Of a stretch of DNA of 64,000 nt, positions 1-13,200 are shown piece by piece (within the stretch, counting starts at the first letter, position 1; each line of letters begins with the position of its first letter). This DNA comes from Acanthochromis polyacanthus (lineage: Eukaryota; Chordata; Actinopteri; Pomacentridae). The DNA is taken from assembly GCF_021347895.1 (NCBI RefSeq), contig NC_067122.1, positions 10,157,983 through 10,221,982 of the forward strand, read 5' to 3'. The notes beneath the pieces were generated by a model, which worked only from the letters and a program-made list of their open reading frames with translations, did no database searches and was not told the DNA's origin. Both the position numbers and the translations under genes were made by a program.

Positions 1-610
1 CATGTGTAAATGCTTTTTTTTTCTCGACATATTTACAATTTGATCTTTTTATTCACAGTATTTTAAAAGTCAAGTTTGTAACATTTTTAACAGATGGTGC
101 GTTTTTTTTTGTTTTGTTTTAATATAGTAGAAGATATATCGCAAAGAAAGCGATGCTGCCAATACAGTGCACCAGTGAAAGTCTCCAAAATATGAAATTA
201 GACGACCAGAGTTTTACACTTCACCAAAACTAAGGAAGCAGCTCTGTCAATGTGCAGGCTTCATTCATTCATTCATTCAGTCATTCATTTTTATTTATCT
301 AGGATTAATTTATTTTATTATTCTTCAAAATTGGTTTCCAACTCCAGACTGTACGAATGACTCGCTTCAGTACTGCAAGTTTTCATTGTACAGTACATAC
401 AGGCAAAGATGTAGAGCTATGTCTAAGGCATTTTAAGGCATGATTGGGTTATTTTCATGGAGAAAAAAACTACAAATATAAAATGTAATTCTGATGAGCA
501 AAGGTGTCAGGAACAGGAATTTTAAGTATTTTGCATACTATATGGTTGTTTTCCATCTATATTTCCCTGCCTAGAGTGCAGTTAGCTGTTCTACAAGACT
601 AATGAAAGTT
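1..610. other. Non-coding AT-rich sequence with a (CATT)n run
   Basis: No credible coding region is seen. A short imperfect (CATT)n tetranucleotide run lies at about 261-290. Nothing else is recognisable. Confidence 0.7.
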
Positions 611-621
611 AGATATTATTT

Positions 622-1153
622 CGGGGATGTTGTTGTAGCAAAACTATTGTAAATGTGTTCGGAGAGCTGTGTGTCTGTATCTCAATCTGTGTGCATTGTG
701 AAATCTGTAAATGTGTAAAAGAATTTGCAAATGAAGACTGAGATTGTTTCATGCAATCTGCAAATGTGAGCTCAGGGCACAGAAACCCTGGAGTTACAGA
801 CACAAATCTCTCACAACAAGAAGTGCATTAAAAGTCACGAGAAAAAAGACAACCAGGCCTGTTTGACTCATAACTTTACATCTGTTAATATCTTTGTACA
901 CATTTACAGATATTTCTGTGCACTGACAAATTTTATTACATGTCCAAATTTCGATCCAGATTAGCATTTTTTTTTCACATTTAAAATCCTAATTACAGAA
1001 ACACATGTTCTGAAAAGACATTTGCAGATTCCAGTGTACTTTGACAAATCTCAGTATGCATTTGCAAAATCGCATTTACAAATCTCACTAGAGACACAGA
1101 CACACAACTCTCCAAATGCCCTTACGCATAATTTTGCCACCATAATACCCCCA
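622..1153. mobile_element. MITE-like element with long imperfect terminal inverted repeats
   Basis: The two ends are inverted copies of each other over roughly 130-150 bp. On the left, a block starting GGGGATGTTGTTGTAGCAAAA continues through GGAGAGCTGTGTGTCTGTATCT and on to GAAATCTGTAAATG. On the right, the reverse complement of 1020-1152 reads GGGGTATTATGGTGGCAAAA and then GGAGAGTTGTGTGTCTGTGTCT, in the same order. The middle (about 790-1010) has no coding potential. This is the architecture of a non-autonomous foldback DNA transposon. The superfamily is unresolved because no clean target-site duplication could be fixed next to the GGGG/CCCCC ends. Two short reading frames inside (609-803 minus, 1022-1402 plus) are products of the repeat, not genes. 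Confidence 0.75.
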
Positions 1154-4100
1154 TATATTGTAGCTACATTACAACACAATTCCACACTCCCAGTCAAATG
1201 TGCTCTAAACAGGTGCTGTCGGTATCCAGGTGCTCAACCACACACCAAATCTCACGATGGCCCATCACCAGCTCAGGGCAAATGGCCAACCTTCTCAGAC
1301 TCTTGCCTGTCTCAGAGAAAAGCTGTGGATTTGTTGAAGTGCACAGAGGTGGACACCACCATCACACAGTCACCACAACAGAGCAGATGCATTCTGACAT
1401 AGCCAACAACACCAGTCTTCCCCGTTCAGTCCCAATTCAAAAACAGGTAAAGTCTAAACACCCACGGCCAGCTGACCGGAAATAATATGTCCTGACTTTG
1501 TTTACCACTAATGTTTTCTAGATCATTCCACATATATGCCTTTTTCCTTCCTTTTTTTGTTGTTTTTCTTTTCTTTATTTTGTCATATAATACTTTGTAA
1601 AGAAACAGTAAATTTTCTCATCTGCAGGTGGGAGGTTTAGTTCCAGATGTAGGTGCTAGACGTGTTTTCTTTCCCGCAGGTTCACTTCATCAGCATTCAT
1701 GTTTTCTGACACAAAGATCTCTGTTGTTTTCTGTTTACGGGTGACATGCTAAACATAGCTTACGAGTTAAAGCAGCTGTAACAGAGAGAGAAAACCAGCC
1801 TTTTTTATATGTAAATCTGGAATTATCTATCCATACGTCTTTTATTAGCATGTCACCTGTACAGCACATATTCAGTGTTTAATTTTCAGCTGTGTAATGT
1901 GACATTACCCTACATATCGTACAGGGTGTGAAAACGAGACTTCTTGCCATCAAACTGTTCACAGCGTTGACAGGTTGGCATGGACTATGCAGTCATGCTG
2001 CCAGCGCAGGTACAAGATGGGTACTGTTAATGACATAGTCTCTTGTGACAGCATGTGCAAAGTTTCCATGAACTGTACTACGAGGGAGTTAAAAGACTGA
2101 AAAGTAGAATTAAGATAACATTCACTGATGCTTTCTCTAAATAAGTTTTCAGTTTCCACTAATGTTCTTAATGATTTGAAGTAAAACATCTTGTGTGGGT
2201 TTGGCTGTGTTATAAGACCATAAATCTTCCAAAAACTGGTGTGTCTTTTTCTGCCTCATAAAAGCTGTAATAGCTGCTTCTGTTGTAAACTTCAAGGACC
2301 TGTTAGTTGACCATTGTTTGCCCTCTTCAGAGTCCAAGGCTCATCTCATCTCTATAGAATTACTTTCCAGGCACAACCACCTATCAAAGAGTATTTAATT
2401 AACATTAGTATGTTCACCGCTTTAGCTTAGCATGTTAGCATACTTGAAGTTTAACACTGGACGCAAAGTATAGCTGCGTCTCATCGTGATATCAGTTTTA
2501 AAGGTGCTCAGGAATAAACAGAGTTTTATATTTGAACCTGATGGTGTGTGAAGATAAATAACCAGTTACTGGAATTTCAATTATTTTTTCCAAATTTACT
2601 GACATATGCTCGAATAATTATTCAGCCATTTCAGTTCCACTGCGTGAATGAAGGAAAGGAAGACTGTCAAATTTCTACAGTGTGACATTTTTTTCTGCCT
2701 CATTCAATAATTAAGATCCCAGTAAAATGACATCAGAGCAAGAAACACCATGACTTGTCGTACTGACTGCGATAACGCATAAATAAATACAAAAATGTAA
2801 ATACTTTAGTCATTAATTAAACAACTAATTACTCGACACAATTTTAGAAAGTATCAAATAAGAATTTAAAAAAAATATTATATTCCATGCAACTTGACTG
2901 TAACTTGTGTTGAATTGAAGCACAATCTGTTTTAATGCATTTCTCACATATAATTATTTCTTTTACAGGCTGAAAAAAAAGATTATATTAATTTGCACAT
3001 CGACAGAACACATGCATAATGAGGAATATGATGAAGCATATGAGGTAATGTGAGGCCAATGTAAAAGTGAAATTAATTGTTCTACTCTTTTATATTAAAG
3101 TTTCTTATTATAACGTGTCATCATGAAGAACTTTGTATTCGTTTGCCGCACAGAGTTGCAGAAAGCCTTATCTAAATGCAGTGAGTGGGCATGATACCAA
3201 GTAGAAGAATTCTGATGGATGGTAATGACAGCCTCCTACAACCCCACTAACCAGCACCAGAGTTGCAATCAAAATCACTGTAATCAGCACTATAAGAGAT
3301 GTACAGAAAGTTGCTTGTTAACTCCTCCAGTGCAAAGACACAATATTATCCTCCCCTCATCCTCAAGCTCAGGCCTTTCATCTCGCCTTGTCAGATGCTG
3401 ACATGCTGTAGTTGCTGTTGTGTGACTGAGCATTTGCCAACGTAGGGCTATCCAAGACATTATCGAGGCCAGGACTGGCTTTAGCTGACACTTGTAATGC
3501 AGTAATTCAGCATCATCATTCCTGTATTTAATCTCTTTCTCACCTCTATTGCTGAAGCGGTCAGATCTGTTCCCATTCTGTATGAATGGTAACCCAATTA
3601 AATTGTTCCTTATCAATCCACGGGTTTCCTCTAAATGCATTTTTAGCAGTGAGATGAGTCAAGTAAATCAGAATGTTATCAGTTTAAATTGATGGTTCAC
3701 TCATCATTTTTTAAAAAAATGGCAGCGCTGCAATTCATTTAGCAGCTGTTGAGGTGCTGTTTTATCAAAGCTGAATTAATTCACCAAAATAACTGTATTC
3801 TTCGAAAACAAAGCGGTTCGATGTTTTGGGAGGTTATCGCCACAAACAGCACATCTCATGCCATGTGGGAAGCATCGGTCTACGTTCAAGCGAATCCTCC
3901 TTTTTTTCCCAGCAGTAATTGCAATGCTGCTGAATACTTTGCCACTGCACACTGAGGGTATAATTGAGACTACCTGTCACCTCTGATGCCAAGGCTTGAC
4001 TATCATACAGAACAAGCCATGCTGCAGTTTTCACTTTGCGACATGAATGTTTAAAATCACAGCAAGGCATCTGAGCCTGCACTCCTATGTGAATTTCTAC

Positions 4101-4660
4101 TAGGCTGAAACATGTGACTTGGGTGTTGTATGTCCTTTTATAAGCAAAGGAGCAGCTCTTTCTTTTAAAAGGCAGCACCTGTCTTTGTCTGTCTACTGAA
4201 TTTGTTGTTGTGATGCTCAAGGAAAGCACTGCAGTACCTGTGATTGTACCAGCTAGTGAAAGATAGCTTGATATACTTTGGCACACATGGTTTGCGATGA
4301 CACACATTTACAGGGATAAGAACAAATAATGTAAACATCTCAGTGAAAGACACTAAATGTGTCACACATTTAAAAGGTTTCTGCAAATACTGCAACAATG
4401 GCAGTGTCAGGGTTGTAAAACATTAATGGAAATCAATCTTTCATATGTCATCACAATGTATTGAACATGCTCAAAATTGTGTAAGTAAACAAATGTAATG
4501 TTAGTACTTTCTGACATCATGAAGGGATGATCATCAATGTCAGTGAACAGTACTGTCAAAAATGCTAGATGTATTACAAATTAAGTCAGAGGGCAGTGGT
4601 GTAAATATTTAATAAAGTACCACACACAAATATAACGTTGAGGTTCTTATGCTTTAATTG
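1154..4660. other. Unique non-coding sequence with a 13-bp perfect inverted repeat
   Basis: No recognisable gene. A perfect inverted pair GGTGACATGCTAA lies at 1740-1752 and, inverted, at 1845-1857, separated by 92 bp. It could be the relic of a small element, but the similarity does not extend. Two overlapping minus-strand frames (1959-2189 and 2149-2337) are open but match no family I know. A 157-codon minus frame at 3834-4307 is cysteine-rich with no domain pattern and is probably chance. Confidence 0.6.
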
Positions 4661-4669
4661 TAAGGTCAG

Positions 4670-5640
4670 AGGTCTTAAATCTTCCAAATCACAGTTCCTT
4701 TGTAGGCTTCACCAGGTTGTCCTCCAGGATATCTCTATGTTTTGCTGCATTCATTTTAGCCTCTACTTTTACAAGCTTTACACGGCCTGCTGTCTAAAAG
4801 CATCCCCATTTCATGATGTTGCCACCACCATGCTTTGTGGTGTGTTTGTGATAATGTGCCAAACACAGTATCTCATCTGATGGCCAAAACACTTAATTTT
4901 GGTCTCATCAGACCACAGAACCTTCTTCCAGTTGACTGAAGAGTGTCGAACATAAATTCTGGCGACCACTAGTCTTTTTTCAAAAGTGTCTTTTCTTTGC
5001 CACTCTCCAACAAGGCTTTGACTGGTGAAGAACACAGTAGCTGTTGCATGCGCAGTCTCCCATCTCTGCTGCTGAGGCTTATAATTCCTCCAGGAGTGAT
5101 AGGTGTCTTGGTGGCCTCTTTGTTGCATGAACACTCATTTTTTTTGTTTTCTGCTCTAGGCAGATTTACACATGTGCCATATCCCTTGCATTTTTAATGA
5201 TGGATTTATCTGTTCTCCAAGAGACAAATGTTGACTTTGAAATTTTCTTGTATCCATCCCCTAACTTATGCTTTTCATAACCTTTTTAACAGATTTGCCT
5301 GTGTTATAGTGTATATATAGTGTTATATTGTCTTCATCATGTAATTATATCCAGGAGTACTGATTCACCAGTGACTGGAGCTTCCAGATACAGGTGTCTT
5401 TATACTACAATCACTTTAGACACAATCACTGGCCTCAGATGATCTCCATTTTACTTCTCGCACCAACTGTCTGCAGCTGTGTTGAATTAGATGAGTCATT
5501 TTAAAGGGAATCAATACATGTGGAATCACTAATGTTACAATTTAAATAACTGACATTACTTTCTGAAAATCGGTTTTCATTTTGACATAAGAGTCTGTTT
5601 TTTGGGGGAAATTATTTCAACGAGGATAAAAAAAATAGCC
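4670..5640 (-). mobile_element. Degenerate Tc1-like transposon
   Basis: The minus strand carries a decayed Tc1/mariner (IS630-Tc1) transposase. The best stretch, in the frame spanning 4811-5134, contains WKKVLWSDETKIKCFG, the segment around the second catalytic Asp of the DDE domain in fish Tc1 elements. It is preceded by a region matching the usual spacer between HTH and catalytic domains. On the plus strand the text is the familiar antisense of these elements, with ATGATGTTGCCACCACCATG followed by a stretch around TCATCAGACCACAGAA. The C-terminal third (below 4811) is broken by stops. Terminal repeats were not resolved, so both outer ends are approximate. The copy cannot encode an active transposase. 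Confidence 0.85.
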
Positions 5641-8600
5641 AAAATAAATTTACATATTTCACAAAGCAGTGACAGAAGAAAACGCCTCAGCAGAGTGAAT
5701 GCTTTTTAGAGGTACTGTATGCTATTTTCTGCACTCACATTGCACACACTAAATGCCATTCTTATACCCTACTGGGATAGGGTGCCCAGTGTGATCTCCA
5801 CTAACTCCAAAAATAAATAAGCATCTCTTTTGTTGCAGCTAAGAACTCCAGTAATGTAATAGGCTATATACATTTTCTGTGGTGCTAGACAGATAGCTGA
5901 CAGTTTATCCATTAAAAATAACTGCCTGCTGTGGCTAGAAACAAGGAAACAAACTGAAAGGTGCTGAAACGGTTTGTAGAACTGTGGGGAACTGCAGAGA
6001 TGGGTAGATAATTCTGGATTTGTCACTATGACCTGCTCCTTTCACTTAAACGTAGTCTCTTAAGCCATTGTTTTAAATAGAAATGCTGTTCAAAGCAGCT
6101 GTAAAGTTACTTTTAATAGGCTTCAAAACTTTTTAACCTTGGTGGCCCCATAAAAGCCAGAATTACCACAGTAGAACAAAGATATAACTGGTGAGTGATT
6201 GTTTATTATTAAGGCATTAGTGCATGTGTGAACGAGGAAGCGATTCTGACACAGCGCTGATGTGTTTTATAGCAACACACAGTTATATTAGATTTCATCA
6301 TGGCATGTCTCTAACACAATTGCATGTCTGTCGCCCTCCCCTGCGGTAATGCGCCGCCACAGCTGCATCATTTGATGAAACCTAACAAGGAGTGGTCAGC
6401 CTTGGAGCCTGCAGCCATGTGTGACAGTGCTTCCTCTCTCCCCCCATCTCTTTCTGTTGTATATTTCATCCTCACTCACCTTTTAGTCATTATGGAGACT
6501 CCAAATGTCACTGATTTCTATCATCCAAATCCCCTAAAGTCCTCGTATGGACATTACAGAATAAAAAAAAAAATCATCTCACGCCATAAGAGATACAGAA
6601 CTTCACAAAACACACCCGTGGGTGCACTGCACACCATTTATGATCTATATCACAATTAGAAATCAAAGGTCTCCCTCAGTGAAAAATGTCAGTTGGGTTT
6701 GAAAGAGTTCAAGTCCTTTTTCTCTTCCTCTGTGTCTCTCTCTCTATCTCGCTGGGAATAGATGGAGAAAGGGTAAATGGTAATGATTCTTTCAAAAGGT
6801 TCTTGATGTCTTTCTTGACCTCTGGAGTGTTGGTGGTTAGCGCACAGTGGCACACATTGCTAATGTTTTAATGACTGTCACTGACAAATGCATGCAATAA
6901 TAACAACTAAGGGTTGGGAATGTGGACAAATGAATAACGCTGATGTTTTACAAGGTTTTCACTCATGTGGTAATGTTAATGTGAGCGTATATCATGTAAA
7001 GTAAGGCACTTCTTTGGATATAAGAAGAAATACAGCCTCCATTATACTGTATTTTTGAACCTATGCATTAAAAATACAACCATAAAACTAATTTTAAATT
7101 GTTTCTTTTTAAATTAGTAGATTTCCTGCCACTATAGTCATGTCAGAGAATCATCAATTCAAACTGATAACCTATGAGTAAGTAAGTAACAAAACTCATA
7201 TAACTCATACAAATACAGGATATCCTTGTATTATAATTTCCCTTAAAAGATGGCAATTACAAATGTCCCCTGACAGCATTGCACAGCTTTATTATCATTA
7301 ACCTGTAAAACCTGCAGCTTCACAGTTTTCAAACATGGCATGTATGCCATCATGTTACACTGCTGCAAAACCAAAAATCCCTTCAGGGGATTAACTTCAG
7401 GCAATTGTCCATTTCATCCCCCACAGCTGATCTATAAATACGCCATAGCCACCAAAATTATATGGGGTGATAATCTTTGTTTGCAATACTCAAAAGAGAC
7501 AAGTAACAAGCCTGCCTGTGCAAGCTAAATAAGGCTCTGACTGTCAAAGCAGTTTGCTTCCACTGACTCCTCTCAGTGTTAATGTTTGACATGAGAATAG
7601 ATGGAAGAGACGGCTCTGCTTAAACTAACATACACTGTGCAGTAAAATTAAAAATTCCTATTTATTAAGCAAATGAGACTGCAACATCTGCAAATAACAT
7701 CTATCGTTAAATTACTTCTCTTTTATTACACTTTAATTTGCAATTGGATTAAAACTGTTTCATTTCTTTCATGAGTTCTGCTGCTTGTATTGCGTGTTGA
7801 TGTTATTTAATTGTTATTCTAGAATTTTAAATACTTAAACTGTTCTTCTGCCTTTAATAGTCTTGTTTAATCAACCTGAAGCTTCAGGAAATTAACATGA
7901 TTATTATTGTAGAATACTGTAGATTAATATTGTGGAAAAACAATATATTTTGGGATGAGGATTTCTGCTGTTTATCCTTCTTATTGTTGTATATATTACT
8001 TCTTATATCACTCCTATAATAGTACAATAATATATACTATATAATAAAATCATACTTTAATACTAGTTTAGTGCTGCCACATTTAAGCACTGTCATGTCT
8101 AACACTGGATTAACATGACCATATTTTAGTTTGCAAAATAATGAGATTGTAACATTGAAAAACAACATTAATGCTTTAAAAGCTAAATGGTACAAGACCT
8201 AGTTCTCTACGTTGCCAATAATGCAATGAGATTTAGATACTTAATCCATTTTTAAAATACTAAAAGTGTTGATACTGTTGAGAAAATTTGTTTACAGACA
8301 TGCTCAAGTGAGGAAGTAAAAAGACACGATTAAAAGAAAACGCAGTATAACAAAGAAAGAAACCAAACCAAAAGCAGAGCTATGTCTTGACAGGTGATTT
8401 GAAAGACAGTGCTGTTTGAGCGGGTGTAGGAAAGCCAGCATCAATAGAGCCCTGCCTGCGGCTCGAAAGCTGAACAATGCCTCATAGATGGTTAAAAGGT
8501 CCCAAATATAGCTGGGAGCAAGGCCTTGACAAGCACAAAAAGTTATCAATCAAATTTTAAAATCAACCATGAAGCTGACAGGCGAACCCGTGTAAGGGTG

Positions 8601-10120
8601 CCAGCATAAGAGCAATGTGGTCATGCCTCTGAGCTGATTAAACGTCCTGCTGCAGCATTGCTTGTTGGTAAATAAAGTGTCATAGTAATGCCAGGAAACA
8701 TAAAAGCACAAACAACTCTTCTATGGTGTATATATGATAGACGCTGCTAATCTGATTTTGACAACATTACAAACTGGGGACACCATATGATTCTGGGATT
8801 GAGTGAATAATGCTGCAGTGCTTCAGGTGCATCGTGATATGTGTCAAAAGATGATAAGATAGCTGAAGTTGTCCGTTTGTCACACTTACACTCCTTCAAG
8901 CTTTGAGACATCCAGTCCTTTAATGTCTGCCAAAGTTACGGTATGTCCCTTGAAAGGTGTGTATCCCGTTGATGTTTTACTTTCAGTTCAGACAGAGTTT
9001 TTAGGGTCGATAACATTGCTGTTTGCAGTGTCACCAGTCTAGTTTATTGCATGGCTGCCTTGCTCAAGGGTACCAGACTTTCTCCACAGTTCAGTCACAG
9101 GCACTAGCTGCCGTAAATCTTTAAAAATGACAAAATGCCCTTTTGTTGTTTTATAAGGAAAACCTTGCAAGGGCTTCTGTATTAATCTTTGAATAACCTC
9201 ATTTCACCGACCTTGTATGTGCTGTAGTTTCTCTTGTTCATGATTCGGTCTTGTATTCTGGATTTTCAAGGTTTCCTCTGAATCAACCTCCCTACTCACA
9301 ATGAAGCTTTATGCAACTGACCAACTTAACAGCCTCCCACATAATGAGAAAATAAGCTTAAGTATATCAGCATTAGTCGTAATATAATTTGTCTGTTTTC
9401 CTGTCTGATCCATCTAATGCTGGTTGAATACATTTTGATTTAAAAATTAGGAGGACAGAGTTTCATAATTCGGTCACAGTGCAGAATACTAAATGAGGGT
9501 ATAAGGTTTAGCGAGCCATTAAAAGTTCTTTTGAAAGTCTGTTAAATGAATGAATGATGTATTCTTTAGCTGTAGTGAGCCATGATGTTAAAGCTGTTCA
9601 TTTGACAGAGTTGTTATCTGCTTTAATGTTTCAACATAATAACAGGAAAAGCTCTTTATTACCAGTTATCCAATGGGTCATGACAAGAGACTAAAATGAC
9701 AGAACCTTCCCTGTAAAAGGTTGTTTCAGATTTTAATTAGTCAGATGTTCCATAATTCAAGATGAATTGGGGAAAAAAAATCTAAGCAGAGCTGTCCAAC
9801 ATTCCCTCTCCACCGGCACCTTCTCCATCTCCTCTAGTCGATACATGACCCAGAATCTCCTCCTGTTTATTCCTCAAAAAAATTGTAGTTCCTCGAATGA
9901 CCACTTGATGCTGGCTCCAAAAGAGAGTCCATCCATCCATTGGGTATCATCCCAGGGCAATCCATGGCCAAGAGACATTTGCATATCTCATCTCAGTTCC
10001 AATCATGCTCCATGTCATTTTAGGACTAGCTGGTAGTTGGTTAGCCAGCCAATGGTCACCACACTGAATTTGAAAATTTCTGTGTCATGGAGGGTTTGTC
10101 CATCTATCCACACAGTACGT
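5641..10120. other. Unique AT-rich non-coding sequence
   Basis: No gene, RNA or clear element seen. Open frames are short and lack domain patterns. A phrase near 9056-9075 (CCTTGCTCAAGGGTAC) resembles the tail region of fish SINEs but is too short to call. Confidence 0.6.
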
Positions 10121-10124
10121 TAGC

Positions 10125-10262
10125 CTGAAACACTTCCTAGCATCCTAGACAAATGTCTGAACCATCTCATCTTTACTTTTGATGTAGAGAAACAGTGATT
10201 CTATTGTGACCCCTTCACAAATGACTGAGGTCCTCAGCCTATCCCAGTGACAAAATTCATGG
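10125..10262 (-). mobile_element. Non-LTR retrotransposon fragment (RTE/Rex-type ORF end)
   Basis: Translated on the minus strand this piece reads RLRTSVICEGVTIESLFL and continues into a Lys/Ser-rich stretch. That matches the conserved segment downstream of the reverse transcriptase in a very common fish LINE, where the usual form is R-S-S-V-I-R-E-x-L-G-V-E-P-L-L-L followed by the W-x-G-H-L-x-R-M-P motif. A stop replaces the end of that motif. It is the same family as the better-preserved fragment at 33,073-33,860. Only about 140 bp align confidently, and homology may extend weakly on both sides. Confidence 0.65.
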
Positions 10263-13200
10263 TTCTGCAATCTTGTTTTTTTAGTCATTAGAAAGAGTAG
10301 AAATGTAGTTTCACTGCTAAATCGACAGCTTAGCCTTTTAGCTAAATTCTGTCTTTGCCACAGCAGACTGGTACAGAATCTGCATCACTTTAGACGGTGC
10401 ACCAATCCAGTTTAGATGTTCACACTAGCACAGTTATTATTGATATCACGAGGAATAGTCATTAATAATACAGTGGCATGGTAACAATCCAGTGGTCTCT
10501 TAGTTTGTGGCTATGATAGTAACTCTGATCCAATGAGCTCACACTAGCATAGCAACCAATGGCAAATAACCAAGGATTTGTTGTTTTCCAATATTTGATT
10601 TTTAAATATAAATGTAAAACAATAAATATGCAATTGATATTGTTGCTAATGTGATTCAAAGAACAATAACAACAATTTATTGATCCTAAAAACACACGTT
10701 GTGCAGCCTGTGCGGAGCTATTGAGCTATGCATTTTTTAAAACCCATTAGTGAGGCACACCAGTCACAGTTGTGTAAGAGACAATGGTCTCCAACACATT
10801 TATAAAATGATATGTGCCTTCCTCTTCAACCAGCCTAATGATACAGCTCTGTACAAGAAAAGGCTTAACTTTGTAACACGTAATTATATACATTATTCAT
10901 ATACTCTACTGCAATATTATCGTAAAACATGACAGCCTCATACTGTAGTTTCACTGACCTGTAGTGCCAGCATCTCATTTTCTCATTATGACTTTGCATT
11001 TAAAAAAAAAACCCTGAAGTAGAGCCTACCGTCTGCTCCATGATGCATGCTGCAGTGGACCTTTGAGCACATGCAGAGAGAACTGGAGGTTTAATGAGAA
11101 AATGGTCTATCACCTCAGGCTGCACAAGCGTCTATGAAAACCCACTGGGTCATGTGCAGGAGGATGAGGTGGACCTTAACTTGGCCCCTTGTTTACTAAT
11201 TAGCATATATGCAAAATACAGTCATATATACATATACATATACATACACAAACTTGGAGAATTCAAGCTATCAGTAAATGGACTTGGAAATAAAAGTCTG
11301 CCTGCACGGTTCTTTCCAGTATCTCTCGAAGATCATTACAAGAATTGTTCCTCAAGTTTAAAAGAAGCAGCTAAAAGAATTGTTCTTCAAGTTAAAAAAA
11401 AAAAAAAGCCTACGGATTTAGGGCACTCACTAGAGAGCCATCAAGATAGAGCCTTAGTCTCCTTCTCTTTGAAAGTGCTGTATCTGTTTCACAAGGTAAC
11501 AATTAAATTGCACCTGTCAGCAGAGGAGATATTAAACTCGTTCCCGCTTCTGTCTCCCTTTCTGCTGACGGTGACCTTGGCGGGGAGATGGAGGCTGGCC
11601 GCTGAAGCCTCATGCTGGTTGAGAGGGTTTGCGCGCTCTGCCTCGTGGAGAGCCAGCCATCTGGGATAGGGATATTCATCACATTGCAACAGTACACACA
11701 CACAGCCACTGGCACAGACACCACCACCATCGTCGTCACCATCATCATCATCATCATCCACACTCGTCAGCATCATCACATGTTCCCGGGCTCTGTGAAA
11801 ATCCTGGACTGCCAGCTCTACTGTCTCATAAGCTGGTGTCACACAATGTCATCTAATCACCCGAGGTGGTCGTATTGGATAATCTATATTATTCTGTTTG
11901 AAATTTAAATTTGACCTGGAAATATTTGCTTGAGGTTTCAGCTCAACCTCAACACTGACAACCACTTCTTAATACCATAGGATCACATCAAGTTTTTACA
12001 CCTGTACTGAAAAAAAACCCACTTGTCATATCCAATGTAGAGATTAGAGAAACGAGGAATTGCACAAAGCGTAACCATATAGGGCAAGCTGCACAAGCCT
12101 CATGCAGCTTTCCAAATAAATGTAAATTACATAAAATGCATTTCAGGCAGACAAAAAGTAAAGACAGAAAGTAGCTCCTTGGAACTTGACTAACATTTTC
12201 AAACCCCGCCAGTGTCTGCTAGCTGCAGTCACAGGGGACGTCTGGGTACATGCCATTAGATGTCTGCTGCAGGTAAAAAAAAACATCTGTTCATTTAAAG
12301 TTTCATCTCTGTAAGGTCCAGCAGTCCTCCAGCACTGAGAATAGTACAGTTGTTATTGTGTGACTTCTGTTGTGTGTGTATAGCTTACTTTATATATGCC
12401 AGTTAGTCAACGTTGCCGCTCTGTAGATTTCTTGTGTTTGTGGAATTCCCCTCCACTGACTGTGATGTCGTAACCAGTAATTATTGACTGACATGTGTCA
12501 TATGTGTGGGTCCCCTGATTGACCTGGGTGACGGCTGGCAATTGGTTCATTAGCTGGAGGCACTTACAGTTGATTGGTTGCCCAGACAACATCCGGCCAT
12601 ATACAGGGTGAGGCTGACTTCTGCTGCAGGGGCAGAGCTTGTTCCTCATTGCCTCCTGACCCAGACACAGACCTTCTTTGTATGCAGTATGGTGATGGTT
12701 AGATCTTATATCTCTGTTGGAGCTCTCTGTTGGGGTATTGTCTGTGTGAGCTGCCTGTAATGTTATCTTTGATTTCTCCTGTGATATTGGTTCAGTTTGT
12801 AAGTAATAGCACATTAGCTTTTAGCTTGTTAGACTTTTTTGTTCTGCAAAATTGGGCCTTTCTCACATTGGAGTAGATTTTTTTTTTCTCTCTGAATGCA
12901 CAGACGAGTCTATTTAAACAAGCATTAGTGGATTATTAGTAGCTTCACTTGTAGTCAGATATTCGGTGGTGACGTGAACATGAAGAGTTGCTTTCAATTG
13001 CTCCAACAACATATTACTGAGAATTTAGGAAACACTTGTTAAATTGAATTATGGTATTTATTGTGCAGTTGAAAGTAGAATTATACAAACCATTTCAAAC
13101 AATCATTTAGAATATAGTAAAACAAAGTGGTTGTTTTACTGTTGAAAATCAATGAAAGTATAACCTGCTTGTGTATTGTGCTCTCTATAACAGTTCCTAT

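Noticed and set aside
3834..4307. 157-codon minus-strand frame
   Set aside because: No motif, signal or family pattern; overlapped by other chance frames.
11094..11669. Longest open frame in the window (191 codons, plus)
   Set aside because: It spans ATA/poly-A simple sequence, shows no domain and has no splice or promoter context; chance.
12407..12814. 135-codon minus-strand frame
   Set aside because: No recognisable domain; composition typical of random antisense sequence.
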